In this document: piece by piece, positions 1-8,574 of the stretch
Layout of the letters: each line of letters opens with the position of its first letter
Numbering within the stretch: the stretch's first letter is position 1
From: Archangiaceae bacterium
GTDB lineage: Bacteria; Myxococcota; Myxococcia; Myxococcales; Myxococcaceae
DNA length: 64,000 bases
Direction of reading: 5' to 3'
NCBI GenBank assembly: GCA_016714225.1
Contig: JADJNS010000003.1
Coordinates: forward strand, 620,001 to 684,000
Translations under genes and position numbers: made by a program
Notes under the pieces: generated by a model
The model's database searches: none
What the model was told of the DNA's origin: nothing
What the model saw: only the letters and a program-made list of their open reading frames with translations

Positions 1-187
1 CGGCGAGAAGCTGGCCGCCGAGCTGCGCGCGCTCAAGGGCGACGGCGAGCGCCGCAAGAAGATGGAAAAGGCGGCCGGTCAACTGGGGCGCCCCGAGGCG
101 GCGCGGGAGATCGCCGACGTCTGTATGGAGCTGATGTGGAAGAAGTGGGGCGAGAAGGGCCGCCCCCGAAAGGCGAAGCCGTCGTGA
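1..187 (+). CDS. murG: MurG C-terminal end (partial)
   Basis: Only the last 61 codons of this gene lie in the window, read from base 2 and ending in TGA at 185-187. The visible peptide is a basic amphipathic tail containing AAREIADVCMEL, like the last helix of MurG, the membrane-associated transferase that adds GlcNAc to lipid I to make lipid II. The identification rests mainly on position: the stop overlaps the GTG of murC (GTGA, 184-187) at the head of a murC-murB-ddl-ftsQ-ftsA-ftsZ run, where murG normally sits. The short fragment alone would not prove the family. Confidence 0.7.
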   Translation, partial: GEKLAAELRALKGDGERRKKMEKAAGQLGRPEAAREIADVCMELMWKKWGEKGRPRKAKPS

Positions 188-1617
188 GCACCTTCTTGGG
201 AGACCGGCCCTCGGCGCCGCGGCCGTTCACCTCACGGTTCAAGACCCGCCACACCGCGCACGTGCACTTCGTAGGCATCGGCGGCATCGGCATGAGCGGC
301 ATCGCCGAGGTGCTCTTGAACCTCGGCTACAAGATCTCGGGCAGCGACCTCAAAGAGAGCGACGTCACCCGGCGGCTGGGGCAGCTGGGGGCCCGGGTGG
401 TCTACGGCCACAAGGCCGAGAACCTGCTCGACAGCGACGTGGTGGTGATTTCCTCCGCCGTGCGGAAGGACAACGCCGAGGTCGTCGCCGCCCGGCAGCG
501 GAAGATTCCCGTCATTCCCCGCGCCGAGATGCTCGCCGAGCTGATGCGGCTCAAGTACTCGGTCGCCATCGCCGGCTCGCACGGGAAAACGACCACCACC
601 TCGATGGTGGCCTCGGTGCTCAACGCCGCGGGGCTCGACCCCACCGCCGTGGTGGGCGGCAAGGTCAACGTCATCGGCTCGAACGCGCGGCTGGGCAAGA
701 GCGAGCTGATGGTGGTCGAGGCCGACGAGAGCGACGGCTCGTTCTTGAAGCTGCACCCGTCGATCGCGGTGGTCACCAACATCGACCCCGAGCACATGGA
801 CCACTACCAGACGCTCGACGCGCTGAAGAACGCGTTCGTCGAGTTCTGCAACCGGGTGCCGTTCTACGGCCTCAACGTGCTCTGCCTCGATCACCCCAAC
901 GTGCAGGCGCTGCTGCCGCACATCGACAAGCGCTTCGTCACCTACGGCAGCGTGCACACCGCCGATTACCGGGTCGAGGGCATCGAGCTCGACGGCTACG
1001 CGACGACGTTTCGTGCCTTTCGCCACGACACCGACCTGGGCGAGTTCACCGTGAAGATGGTCGGCGCCCACAACGCCATGAACGCGCTCTCGGTGATCGC
1101 GGTCGCCGAAGAGCTCGACGTGCCGCTCGACACCGTGCGCAAGGCGCTGGCCGAGTTCGGTGGAGTGCAGCGCCGCTTCACCATCAAGGGCGAGGCCAGG
1201 GGCGTCACCGTGGTCGACGACTACGGGCACCACCCCACCGAGGTGAAGGCGACCCTCGCGGGCGCTCGAAAGGCGTTCGGCCGGCGCATCGTGGTCGCCT
1301 TCCAGCCGCACCGCTACACCCGCACCCACGACCTGATGAGCGACTTCGTCAGCGCCTTCAACGACGCCGACGTGCTGTTCCTCACCAACATCTACGCCGC
1401 GGGCGAAGACCCGATTCCGGGCGTCAGCGGCAAGTCGCTCGCCGACGCGGTGGTGGCGCACGGCCACCGCGACGTGACGTTCGTCGAGAAGCGCGCCGAC
1501 CTGCCCGCCGCGCTCGCCGCCCGGGTCAAAGAGGGCGACATCGTCATCACCCTCGGCGCCGGCGACATCACCCAGGTGGGGCCCGACCTGCTCACCGTTC
1601 TGGGGGCCACGTCATGA
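184..1617 (+). CDS. murC: UDP-N-acetylmuramate--L-alanine ligase
   Basis: MurC is the cytoplasmic ATP-dependent ligase that adds L-alanine to UDP-MurNAc, the first amino acid of the peptidoglycan stem. The 477-residue product is normal in size. The N-terminal Rossmann-like loop VGIGGIGMSG is near residues 28-37, the ATP P-loop GSHGKTTTT near residue 130, and an acidic EADESD motif near residue 179, followed by the central and C-terminal Mur-ligase domains (HHPTEV, RYTRTHD). I chose GTG 184 because it overlaps the upstream stop as GTGA. An in-frame start at 136 would lie inside murG. The gene is followed by 283 bases of repeat-rich sequence, unlike the tight junctions elsewhere in this cluster. 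Confidence 0.95.
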   Translation: MSTFLGDRPSAPRPFTSRFKTRHTAHVHFVGIGGIGMSGIAEVLLNLGYKISGSDLKESDVTRRLGQLGARVVYGHKAENLLDSDVVVISSAVRKDNAEVVAARQRKIPVIPRAEMLAELMRLKYSVAIAGSHGKTTTTSMVASVLNAAGLDPTAVVGGKVNVIGSNARLGKSELMVVEADESDGSFLKLHPSIAVVTNIDPEHMDHYQTLDALKNAFVEFCNRVPFYGLNVLCLDHPNVQALLPHIDKRFVTYGSVHTADYRVEGIELDGYATTFRAFRHDTDLGEFTVKMVGAHNAMNALSVIAVAEELDVPLDTVRKALAEFGGVQRRFTIKGEARGVTVVDDYGHHPTEVKATLAGARKAFGRRIVVAFQPHRYTRTHDLMSDFVSAFNDADVLFLTNIYAAGEDPIPGVSGKSLADAVVAHGHRDVTFVEKRADLPAALAARVKEGDIVITLGAGDITQVGPDLLTVLGATS

Positions 1618-1623
1618 AGGTCA

Positions 1624-1889
1624 CCCTGAGCGAAGCGCGAAGCGCGCAGTCGAAGGGGGCCGCGAGCCGCCTGCCGCGCATGTTCGAAGTTTCCGGGAGA
1701 CCGCGCACCCTGAGCGAAGGCCGAAGGCCGAAGTCGAACGGGTGCCGTCGCACCATTCGAAGCTGCGCAACCCATACTCCCGGCTTCAAGCAGCACGGCG
1801 CGCGCACCCATACGATGGCGTATCTGCGCCTCAGCCTTCGGCGCGCGACGGCAGGGTTCGACGTCGCTCACCCTGACCGGTCTCGAAGG
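1624..1889. repeat. REP-like imperfect palindromes between murC and murB
   Basis: The 283-base gap between murC and murB holds three related units. Each begins CCCTGA(GCGAAG) and ends (GT)CGAAGGG or a close variant, so the ends are partly complementary. Unit 1 is 1624-1657, unit 2 is 1706-1744 (with outer CAC/GTG) and unit 3 is a shorter degenerate copy at 1871-1889. Units 1 and 2 have internal direct repeats (GCGAAGC and GGCCGAA). They resemble dispersed extragenic palindromes of the CCCTGAGC...GAAGGG type seen in many genomes. A 95-codon open frame across the region is made of this repeat and is not taken as a gene. Confidence 0.7.
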
Positions 1890-1900
1890 AGCATCGCGTG

Positions 1901-2776
1901 ATGCCCGCGCGCTCGCACCCGCTCAGCAAGGACGTCACCTTCGACGTCCCGCTGGCGAAGTGGACCAGCGTTCGCGTGGGCGGCAGCGCCGAAGCGCTGG
2001 TGAAGCCCAGCCACCCCGACGTGCTGGTGCAGACCCTCGCCATCGCGCGCCAAGAAGGCCTCACCGTCAGCGTGCTCGGCGGAGGCGCCAACACCCTCGT
2101 CGGCGACGGCGGCGTGCCGGGCGTGACGGTCAAGCTCCCCAGCGCGCCCGAAGAGATCGACGGCGACAAGCTCACCTTCAGCGCCGGCACGCCCATCGCG
2201 CGGCTCGTCACCGTGATGAAGGCGCAGCAGCGGGTGGGCGCCGAGTTTCTCGCCGGCATTCCCGGCACGCTGGGCGGAGCCACCGCGATGAACGCCGGCA
2301 CCAAGAACGGCGAGTGCATGCGCATCGTCGACGGCATCGAGCTCTGCACCGCCGACGGCCTGGGCTGGGTCACCGGCCTGCCGTTCGTGTACCGGCACAC
2401 CTCGATTCCCCAGGGCGCGATCATCACCCGCATTCGCTTCAAGCTGCCGCAGGGCGACCTGGCCGAGAGCCAGCAGAAGATGGACGCCGACCTCGCCTAC
2501 CGGAAGAGCACCCAGCCGCTCGACAAGCCGAACTTCGGCAGCGTGTTCACCAACCCCCCCGGCCACGCCGCCGGCCGCCTCATCGAGTCGGTGCAGCTCA
2601 AGGGGCACCGCATCGGAGACGCCCAGATCTCCACCGTGCACGCCAACTGGATCGTGAACCTCGGCAAGGCCACGGCGCGCGACGTGGTGGCGCTGATGGA
2701 GCTCGCGCAGAGCCGCGTGCGCGACGCGACCGGCGTCACCCTGCAGCCCGAAGTCAAACGCATCGGAGTCTTCTGA
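1901..2776 (+). CDS. murB: UDP-N-acetylenolpyruvoylglucosamine reductase
   Basis: MurB is the FAD-dependent enzyme that reduces UDP-GlcNAc-enolpyruvate to UDP-MurNAc with NADPH. The 291-residue product shows the FAD-binding stretch TSVRVGGSAEALV followed by VLGGGANTLVGD, the GIPGTLGGATAMNAG signature near residue 118, and NFGSVFTNP with the expected catalytic serine near residue 210. ATG 1901 is preferred because GAAGGAG (1885-1891) lies nine bases upstream; GTG 1898 is possible. That Shine-Dalgarno falls at the edge of the third repeat unit, so the repeat may help drive murB translation. The stop abuts the ddl start. Confidence 0.95.
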   Translation: MPARSHPLSKDVTFDVPLAKWTSVRVGGSAEALVKPSHPDVLVQTLAIARQEGLTVSVLGGGANTLVGDGGVPGVTVKLPSAPEEIDGDKLTFSAGTPIARLVTVMKAQQRVGAEFLAGIPGTLGGATAMNAGTKNGECMRIVDGIELCTADGLGWVTGLPFVYRHTSIPQGAIITRIRFKLPQGDLAESQQKMDADLAYRKSTQPLDKPNFGSVFTNPPGHAAGRLIESVQLKGHRIGDAQISTVHANWIVNLGKATARDVVALMELAQSRVRDATGVTLQPEVKRIGVF

Positions 2777-3709
2777 ATGCCCACCATCGACCAGCTCAAG
2801 AAGTTGCGCATCGGCGTCATCGACGGAGGCATGAGCAACGAGCGTGACGTGTCGCTGCGCACCGGCGCGGCGGTGACCAAGGCGCTGCGTGAAGCCGCGT
2901 ACGACGTGGTCGAGATCGACATGCAGCGCGACCTCGCTGCGCGCCTGACCGCCGAGAAGGTCCAGATCGCCTTCATCGCGCTCCACGGCCGCTACGGCGA
3001 AGACGGCTGCGTGCAGGGCCTGCTCGAGGCAATGGGCCTGCCCTACACCGGCAGCGGCGTGCTCGCCTCGAGCGTGGGCATGGAGAAGGTGTTCACCAAG
3101 CAGGTGTTCGTGGCGCGCGGCATTCCCACGCCCCAGCACAAGGTGTTCACCACCTCCGACGAGGCGCTCGAAGGGCCGCTGCCCTTTCCGTTTCCCGTGG
3201 TGGTGAAGCCCAGCCGCGAAGGCAGCTCGGTGGGCGTGCACATCGCCAAAGACGCCACCGCCTACCGCGACGCGGTGCTCGACGCCGCGAAGTACCCCGG
3301 GCTCATTCTGGTCGAGCAGTTCATCAAGGGCCGCGAGGTGCAGGGCGCGGTGCTCGACGACGAGGCGCTCGGCGTGATCGAGATCGTCCCCGCGCGCGAG
3401 TTCTACGACCACGAGGCGAAGTACGGCGCGAACTCGGGCACGCAGTACATCTTTCCCGCGCGGCTCGAGCCCGAGCTCTACGCGCGCGTGAACCAGATCT
3501 GCCTGCAGGCGCACCAGGCGCTCGGCTGCAGCGGCGCCACCCGCTCAGACGCCATCGTCACCGAGCGCGGAGACATCTACCTGCTCGAGGTGAACACGTT
3601 GCCCGGCATGACCGCCACCAGCCTGCTCCCCAAGATCGCCCAGGGGAAAGGCATCTCTTTCACCCAGCTCTGTGAGCGCCTGCTGTGCGGAGCCTCACTC
3701 AAGGCGTGA
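2777..3709 (+). CDS. ddl: D-alanine--D-alanine ligase
   Basis: Ddl joins two D-alanines using ATP, making the dipeptide that MurF adds to the stem peptide. The 310-residue protein is a standard ATP-grasp ligase. Visible features are GMSNERDVSLRTG near the N-terminus, ALHGRYGEDG near residue 75, GSGVLASSVGMEK near residue 95, the ATP-binding VVKPSREGSSVG near residue 143, and the C-terminal LLEVNTLPGMT, where the acidic and Asn residues bind magnesium. ATG 2777 follows the murB stop without a gap, so the two are probably translationally coupled. Confidence 0.95.
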   Translation: MPTIDQLKKLRIGVIDGGMSNERDVSLRTGAAVTKALREAAYDVVEIDMQRDLAARLTAEKVQIAFIALHGRYGEDGCVQGLLEAMGLPYTGSGVLASSVGMEKVFTKQVFVARGIPTPQHKVFTTSDEALEGPLPFPFPVVVKPSREGSSVGVHIAKDATAYRDAVLDAAKYPGLILVEQFIKGREVQGAVLDDEALGVIEIVPAREFYDHEAKYGANSGTQYIFPARLEPELYARVNQICLQAHQALGCSGATRSDAIVTERGDIYLLEVNTLPGMTATSLLPKIAQGKGISFTQLCERLLCGASLKA

Positions 3710-3766
3710 CCAAAAAATTGCCCCGAGATCCTGACGGGTTGACGATTGCGCCATCCCGCGACACCC

Positions 3767-4558
3767 ATGTTGCTTCGAACCCGAAAAAACCGACGCCGCG
3801 TCGATGTGAAAGCCGCCGCCCGCGCGCACGCTCCGCGCGTGCTGAAGCTCTGCGCCGCGGCGGTGCTGGTCATCGGCATCGGCTTCGGCCTGCAGATGGG
3901 GTGGAGCTGGGCGCAGGTGTCTCCGCGCTTCGCGGTGAAGTTCGTCGACGTACGCGGCAACTCGCGCGCGACCGACGCTGAGCTCACCCGCCTCGCCGGC
4001 TTCGCCGATGGGCAGCAGCAGAACCTGGTTCAGCTCGACGTCGACGCGGTCGAGCGCGCGCTCTCTACCCATCCGTGGGTGAAAACCGCGAAGGTGACCC
4101 GTCACTTCCCGTCGCGCGTCAGCCTCAGCGTGGTCGAGCACGAGCCCGCTGCGGTGGTCTCGCTGGGTGAGCTGTACCTGGTCGACGTCGATGGGCTTCC
4201 GTTCAAGCGGTTGCAGCCGCAAGACGGGCTCGACCTCACCCTCATCACCGGGCTCGACCGCGACAGCTACACCGAGCGGCCGCTCGAGGCGCACGACCGC
4301 ATCATGGCGGCGCTCGAGGTGCTGCAGCAGTGGAAGCCGCAGCCCTCGGAGCTGCGCACGTCGGTTCAGGGCGTGACCGTCGTACAGGCTGACGGCGTCG
4401 AGGTGCGGCTGGGCGTGGGTGACCTCGCCGCCAAGCTCGAGCGCCTGCAGCGCATTCGCAAAGAGCTCCAGAGCCGAAAGCAGACCGCCGAGGTCATCAG
4501 GCTCGACAACCGCATGCGACCCGATTGGGTCACCGTTCAACTTTCGACTTCGAAATAA
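3767..4558 (+). CDS. ftsQ: Cell division protein FtsQ
   Basis: FtsQ is the single-pass divisome protein that links early division proteins to the FtsLB-FtsWI synthase. From ATG 3767 the product has 263 residues: a basic cytoplasmic N-terminus (LLRTRKNRRR), one membrane helix around residues 28-45, then a POTRA domain beginning near FVDVRGNSRATDAE and a beta domain. I prefer ATG 3767 to the in-frame TTG at 3746 because it gives a normal short cytoplasmic segment. It sits between ddl and ftsA, the standard place. Sequence conservation in this family is low, so position supports the call as much as motifs do. Confidence 0.9.
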   Translation: MLLRTRKNRRRVDVKAAARAHAPRVLKLCAAAVLVIGIGFGLQMGWSWAQVSPRFAVKFVDVRGNSRATDAELTRLAGFADGQQQNLVQLDVDAVERALSTHPWVKTAKVTRHFPSRVSLSVVEHEPAAVVSLGELYLVDVDGLPFKRLQPQDGLDLTLITGLDRDSYTERPLEAHDRIMAALEVLQQWKPQPSELRTSVQGVTVVQADGVEVRLGVGDLAAKLERLQRIRKELQSRKQTAEVIRLDNRMRPDWVTVQLSTSK

Positions 4559-4571
4559 CTGGAGGGCATCA

Positions 4572-5804
4572 ATGGCAAAGCAGAAGGGCGGAGAGATCGT
4601 CGTGGGCCTCGACATCGGCACGACGAAGATCTGCGCCATCGTCGGTGAAATCTCCGACGAGGGCATCGACATCATCGGCATCGGCACCCACCCCAGCAAA
4701 GGCCTGCGCAAGGGGGTGGTGGTGAACATCGAGAGCACGGTGGGCTCGATTCGGCGCGCCATCGAAGAGGCCGAGGCGATGGCCGGCACCGAGATCAGCC
4801 ATGTCTACACCGGCATCGCCGGCGGCCACATCAAGGGCTTCGGCAGCCGCGGCGTGGTGGCGCTCAAGGACAAAGAAGTGCGCGAGGCCGACATCGCGCG
4901 GGTCATCGAGCAGGCCAAGACGGTGAACATTCCCGTCGACCGCGAGGTGATTCACGTGCTGCCGCAGGAGTTCATCGTCGACGACCAGGGCGGCATCAAA
5001 GAGCCCCTGGGCATGGCCGGCTACCGCCTCGAGGCCAAGGTGCACATCGTGACCGGCGCGGTGGCGAGCGCGCAGAACATCGTGAAGTGCGCCAACAAGA
5101 CGGGCCTCAACGTTTCGGACATCGTGCTGCAGCCGCTCGCCTCGAGCGAGGCGGTGCTCACCGACGAAGAGAAAGAGCTGGGGGTGTGCCTGGTCGACAT
5201 CGGCGGCGGCACCACCGACATCGCCATCTTCGCCGGCGGGTCGATCGTGCACACCGCGGTCATCGCGCTGGGTGGCAACAACCTCACCAACGACATCGCG
5301 GTGGGGCTGCGCACGCCGGTGCACGAGGCCGAGCGCATCAAGCAGCGCTACGGCTGCTCGATGGCGTCGCTGGTCGACAAGCAAGACATGATCGAGGTGC
5401 CCAGCGTGGGCGGCCGCGAGCCGCGGGTGATGGGCCGCCAGATTCTCAGCGAGATTCTCGAGCCCCGGGTCGAAGAGATCTTCCAGCTGGTGCACCGCGA
5501 GATCGAGCGCAACGGCTTCGCCGAGCTGCTCACCAGCGGAGTCGTCATCACCGGCGGCTCGACGCTGCTGCCGGGCATGACCGAGCTGGCCGAAGAGGTG
5601 ATGGGCGTGCCGGTGCGCCGCGGCACTCCGCGCGGCATCGGCGGGCTGGTCGACGTGGTGAAGAGCCCCATCTACGCGACCGGCGTGGGCCTGGTGGTCT
5701 ACGGCGCCAAGCACCAAGACCGCCGCATGTTCCGCATTCGTGAAGAGAACGTCTTCAAGAAGGTGAAGGGGCGCATGCGCGAGTGGCTGGAAGAGGTGTT
5801 CTGA
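4572..5804 (+). CDS. ftsA: Cell division protein FtsA
   Basis: FtsA is the actin-like ATPase that tethers FtsZ filaments to the inner membrane. The 410-residue protein starts at ATG 4572, preceded by GGAGG at 4561-4565. It shows the phosphate-1 motif VGLDIGTTKICA near residue 12, the 1C subdomain, the phosphate-2 motif VDIGGGTTDIAIF near residue 208, the adenosine motif VVITGGSTLLPG near residue 325, and a C-terminal amphipathic helix ending REWLEEVF that serves as membrane anchor in this family. It lies 13 bases after ftsQ and 39 bases before ftsZ. Nothing in it looks damaged, in contrast to its partner gene downstream. Confidence 0.96.
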   Translation: MAKQKGGEIVVGLDIGTTKICAIVGEISDEGIDIIGIGTHPSKGLRKGVVVNIESTVGSIRRAIEEAEAMAGTEISHVYTGIAGGHIKGFGSRGVVALKDKEVREADIARVIEQAKTVNIPVDREVIHVLPQEFIVDDQGGIKEPLGMAGYRLEAKVHIVTGAVASAQNIVKCANKTGLNVSDIVLQPLASSEAVLTDEEKELGVCLVDIGGGTTDIAIFAGGSIVHTAVIALGGNNLTNDIAVGLRTPVHEAERIKQRYGCSMASLVDKQDMIEVPSVGGREPRVMGRQILSEILEPRVEEIFQLVHREIERNGFAELLTSGVVITGGSTLLPGMTELAEEVMGVPVRRGTPRGIGGLVDVVKSPIYATGVGLVVYGAKHQDRRMFRIREENVFKKVKGRMREWLEEVF

Positions 5805-5843
5805 AAACTTGCCACAAGGCTGTAGCAGCCCAGAATCGGAACG

Positions 5844-6930
5844 GTGAACACCAATATGGACTCCTTCGAGCAGAGCAAGCAGGCAGCACGCATTCGGGTG
5901 GTCGGCGTCGGCGGCGCCGGCTGCAACGCATAAGGCGCTCGAGGGCGCCGACATGGTGTTCGTCACCGCCGGCATGGGCGGCGGCACCGGCACCGGCGCG
6001 GCGCCGGTCATCGCCGACATCGCCAAGTCGCTCGGCGCGCTGACCGTCGGCGTGGTGACCAAGCCGTTTCAGTTCGAGGGCAACCGGCGCCGCAAGGCCG
6101 CCGAGCAGGGCCTGCAAGAGCTGAAGGCCGCGGTCGACACGCTCATCACCATTCCCAACCAGCGGCTGCTCACCATCTCGGCCGAGCCGATGCCGCTGCT
6201 CGAGACCTTTCGCCGCGCCGACGAGGTGCTGCTGCACGCGGTGCAGGGCATTTCGGACCTGATTCAGTACCACGGGTACATCAACGTCGACTTCGCCGAC
6301 GTGAAGACCATCATGAGCGAGCAGGGCCTCGCGCTGATGGGCACGGGCCGGGCGAACGGCGAGAAGCGCGCGCTGCGCGCGATGGAGCAGGCGATCTGCA
6401 GCCCGCTGCTCGAAGACGTCAGCATCGACGGCGCGCGCGGCATGCTCATCAACATCACCGGTGGCCGCGACATCACGCTGCAAGAGGTGAACGAAGCGGT
6501 GTCGCTGGCGCACGACGCGGCCGACCCCGAGGCGAACATCATCTTCGGCTCGCTGATCGACGAGAACGCGCACGACGAGGTGAAGATCACCATCATCGCG
6601 ACCGGGTTCGTGCACCGCGAGGTGAAGCAGGTGCGGCCTCCGGTGGCGGTGCAGGTGCCGCTGATTCCGCGGCCGGCTACTCCGATTCCGCGCGAGGCGC
6701 CGGTGCAGAGCGCGCCGACGGTGACCGCGGCTCCGGCGGTATCGATCAGCCGCGAAGAGGTCGCGACCCTGGTTCCGGCCAAGGCCGGAGCGCGCACGCT
6801 CTCGGCCGAGCACCCGCGCACTCCGGTCTCGCGTCCGCCTCCGCCGTCGCGCGAGTCGCTGGCGCTCGACGAAGACGAGTTCGACATTCCCACTTTCCTG
6901 CGGCGCCAGGGTCACACCGAGCTGCCGTAG
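5844..6930 (+). pseudogene. ftsZ: ftsZ with internal deletion and frameshift
   Basis: FtsZ is the tubulin-like GTPase that forms the division ring. The gene opens at GTG 5844 or ATG 5856 and reads 25 codons from the ATG to the GTP-loop GVGGAGCNA, then hits TAA at 5931-5933. One frame over, from 5932, the text resumes at KALEGADMVFVTAGMGGGTG and continues intact through the T4 glycine loop, NVDFADVKTIM (T7), a Pro/Ala linker and the C-terminal DIPTFLRR peptide to the stop at 6930. Against a typical FtsZ, about 65 codons (the T2 and T3 loops, including NTD and GAGANP) are missing at the junction. As written it cannot make a GTPase. A second ftsZ copy or an assembly error are the main explanations. 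Confidence 0.9.
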
Positions 6931-6993
6931 CTCACCCCGGCGTGCATGCCGGGGGCCTGGAAGCTGAAGGGTAGGGAGCAGCATCGAAAGTGA

Positions 6994-7040
6994 CGAGGGC
7001 GCTTCGGATCGGTGGATCCGAGGCGCCCTCGGCCTTTTCT
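6994..7040 (+). terminator. Strong intrinsic terminator after ftsZ
   Basis: A 17-base-pair stem (6994-7010 with 7015-7031, one G-T pair) has a four-base GGTG loop and is followed by CCTTTTCT at 7033-7040. It lies 63 bases after the ftsZ stop and directly at the end of the convergent lipoprotein gene, whose stop codon is at 7039-7041. It should end division-cluster transcription. For the opposite strand the U-run is weak (only AAAG precedes the stem on the plus strand). Confidence 0.85.
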
Positions 7041-7782
7041 AGAGGCAGTAGCCGTAGGTCTTGCCGGTGAGCGGGCGGCACGTCTGGTCGGGTCGGCAGC
7101 TCGACTGCTTCCCCGGGGTCGCACACAGGCCCATGCAGAGCGGTGCGCCTTGCGAGAACGACACGCAGATGTCGCTGCCGGGGCACGCCCGGGTGGCGCA
7201 GTTCGCGGTGCAGAACCCATGCGGGACGGTGGTGTCGCAGTACAAGCCGCTGACACAGTCCGAGTCGCGGTCGCAGACCTGGCTCGCAGGCGACCGCTGA
7301 TTGCTGCAGATGCCGTGGTTCAGCTCCGGAATCCAGGCGCAGCGTTGCGCAGGCGAGCAGTCAGAAGCAGTCGAGCAGTACTGGTAACAGATGGGGCTGT
7401 AGAGCTGGTCCGGCGGTGGCGGCACGCAGGTCGTTCCCACTCGACACATCGATTGAACTGCGTGCCCGTTCGCATCGCCGCACTCGTTGAGACAGATGCC
7501 GCCGGTGTTGCCGTCGGGGCCCCCGTGCGAGCAGCGGCCACCAGGGCACTCCGCATCGGTCGAGCAGGGCAGGCTCGCGCGGTTCTGTGCTCTGCCACCG
7601 GTGTTGGAGTGCATCTCTGAGCCGCCACCGTTGCCCGACAGCGCGCCATCACTCACGCACACCCCGGTCTCGCGATCGCACACCGCATCGCGGGGGCACT
7701 GAGAATCGCGGGTACAGCGACCGAATTCACTGCCACCACAGCCGACCAGACACAGCACCAACGAGACGAAAGTCCGATTCAC
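7039..7782 (-). CDS. Cys-rich secreted lipoprotein, unknown function
   Basis: This 247-residue protein has a lipoprotein signal peptide, MNRTFVSLVLCLVGC, with the acylated Cys at residue 15, then a series of Cys-rich modules such as CTRDSQCPRDAVCD and CSTDAECPGGRCSHG. Each is a short C-x5-C-x5-C type unit of the kind common on cell surfaces of Myxococcota. No enzyme motif is visible. It is convergent with ftsZ, sharing the terminator region at 6994-7040. The many cysteines suggest disulphide-bonded export across the inner membrane; the function is not known to me. Confidence 0.85.
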   Translation of the reverse strand: MNRTFVSLVLCLVGCGGSEFGRCTRDSQCPRDAVCDRETGVCVSDGALSGNGGGSEMHSNTGGRAQNRASLPCSTDAECPGGRCSHGGPDGNTGGICLNECGDANGHAVQSMCRVGTTCVPPPPDQLYSPICYQYCSTASDCSPAQRCAWIPELNHGICSNQRSPASQVCDRDSDCVSGLYCDTTVPHGFCTANCATRACPGSDICVSFSQGAPLCMGLCATPGKQSSCRPDQTCRPLTGKTYGYCL

Positions 7783-7989
7783 GTTTGAGCTCCTGGGGAG
7801 AGGCGAGTCGGTGCCGGGTCACTTCACGCCCGCAGCCCACCCAAGCGGCCGAAAGCCCACGCGCCCACCTCTTCCCCGTCCGAAAATTCGGACGGCGCCC
7901 TGAGAACCCTGATGTGGCGCGGGTGGTTACGAAGGCACACGCAGTGAACAACGGCTCCTCACCCCCGCTGCACCGAACCGGAGCCACCC

Positions 7990-8546
7990 ATGAGCTCGCG
8001 CCTCACCCTCCTCGCCGCACTCGCGTCGTCGCCTCTGCCTGCAACAGCCCGGGCTACCTCAAGACCAGCTACGGCGCCCCGGTTCACATCGAGAGCGCGG
8101 TGTTCGTGCCCTCGATCGACGCCCAGGGCCGAACCTACGGCGCGACGGTGCTGCTCGCCGATGTGCCCGACCTCTGCCGTTCACTGCGCAGTGGCCGCAT
8201 GCCCAGGAAGATGTCGGGGCTGCAGCTCGAGCTGGTGCGCTTCGGTCAGAACGGTCTGCTCGCCCCTGACGTCGGCGAGTACAACGTCATCGCTGCTCAG
8301 CCCACGCGCGTCGGCAGCTACGCCTCGGGGCTGCTGCTCGAGTCCGACGCCAACTGCACCAACACGCTGAGCGCCACCGAGGCGGTGTTCCGCAGCGGCA
8401 TCGTCACCGTCGACCGGTTCGAGACCGGCCACGACGGCTTCGTCTCTGGCTCTTTCGAGGCCACCTGCGGCCAGGGCGACGAGGCGAGCGGTCGGTTCTC
8501 GGCCGAGTACTGCGAGATCACCGCCCCGCAGTTGAGCTGCCAGTGA
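7990..8546 (+). CDS. Small lipoprotein, paralogue of the next gene (frameshift in signal peptide)
   Basis: The mature part is read in frame 0 from about 8028 as ASACNSPGYLKTSYG to the stop at 8546. The only sensible start, ATG 7990, opens a signal peptide (MSSRLTLLAALA) in frame +1. Joining them needs a one-base indel near 8018-8028, giving a lipobox ending in Cys. An alternative unbroken start is GTG 7944, but it gives no signal peptide. The C-terminus GSFEATCGQ...GRFSAEYCEI matches the style of the following gene (GSFSARYCAAG), so the two look like a tandem duplication that has diverged. Function unknown. Confidence 0.6.
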
Positions 8547-8574
8547 GCTGAGGCCCTAGCCTACGCTCGGGGCC

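Noticed and set aside
1614..1901. A 95-codon open frame bridging murC and murB
   Set aside because: It is built from the repeat units and has no protein-like pattern or ribosome site; treated as intergenic repeat.
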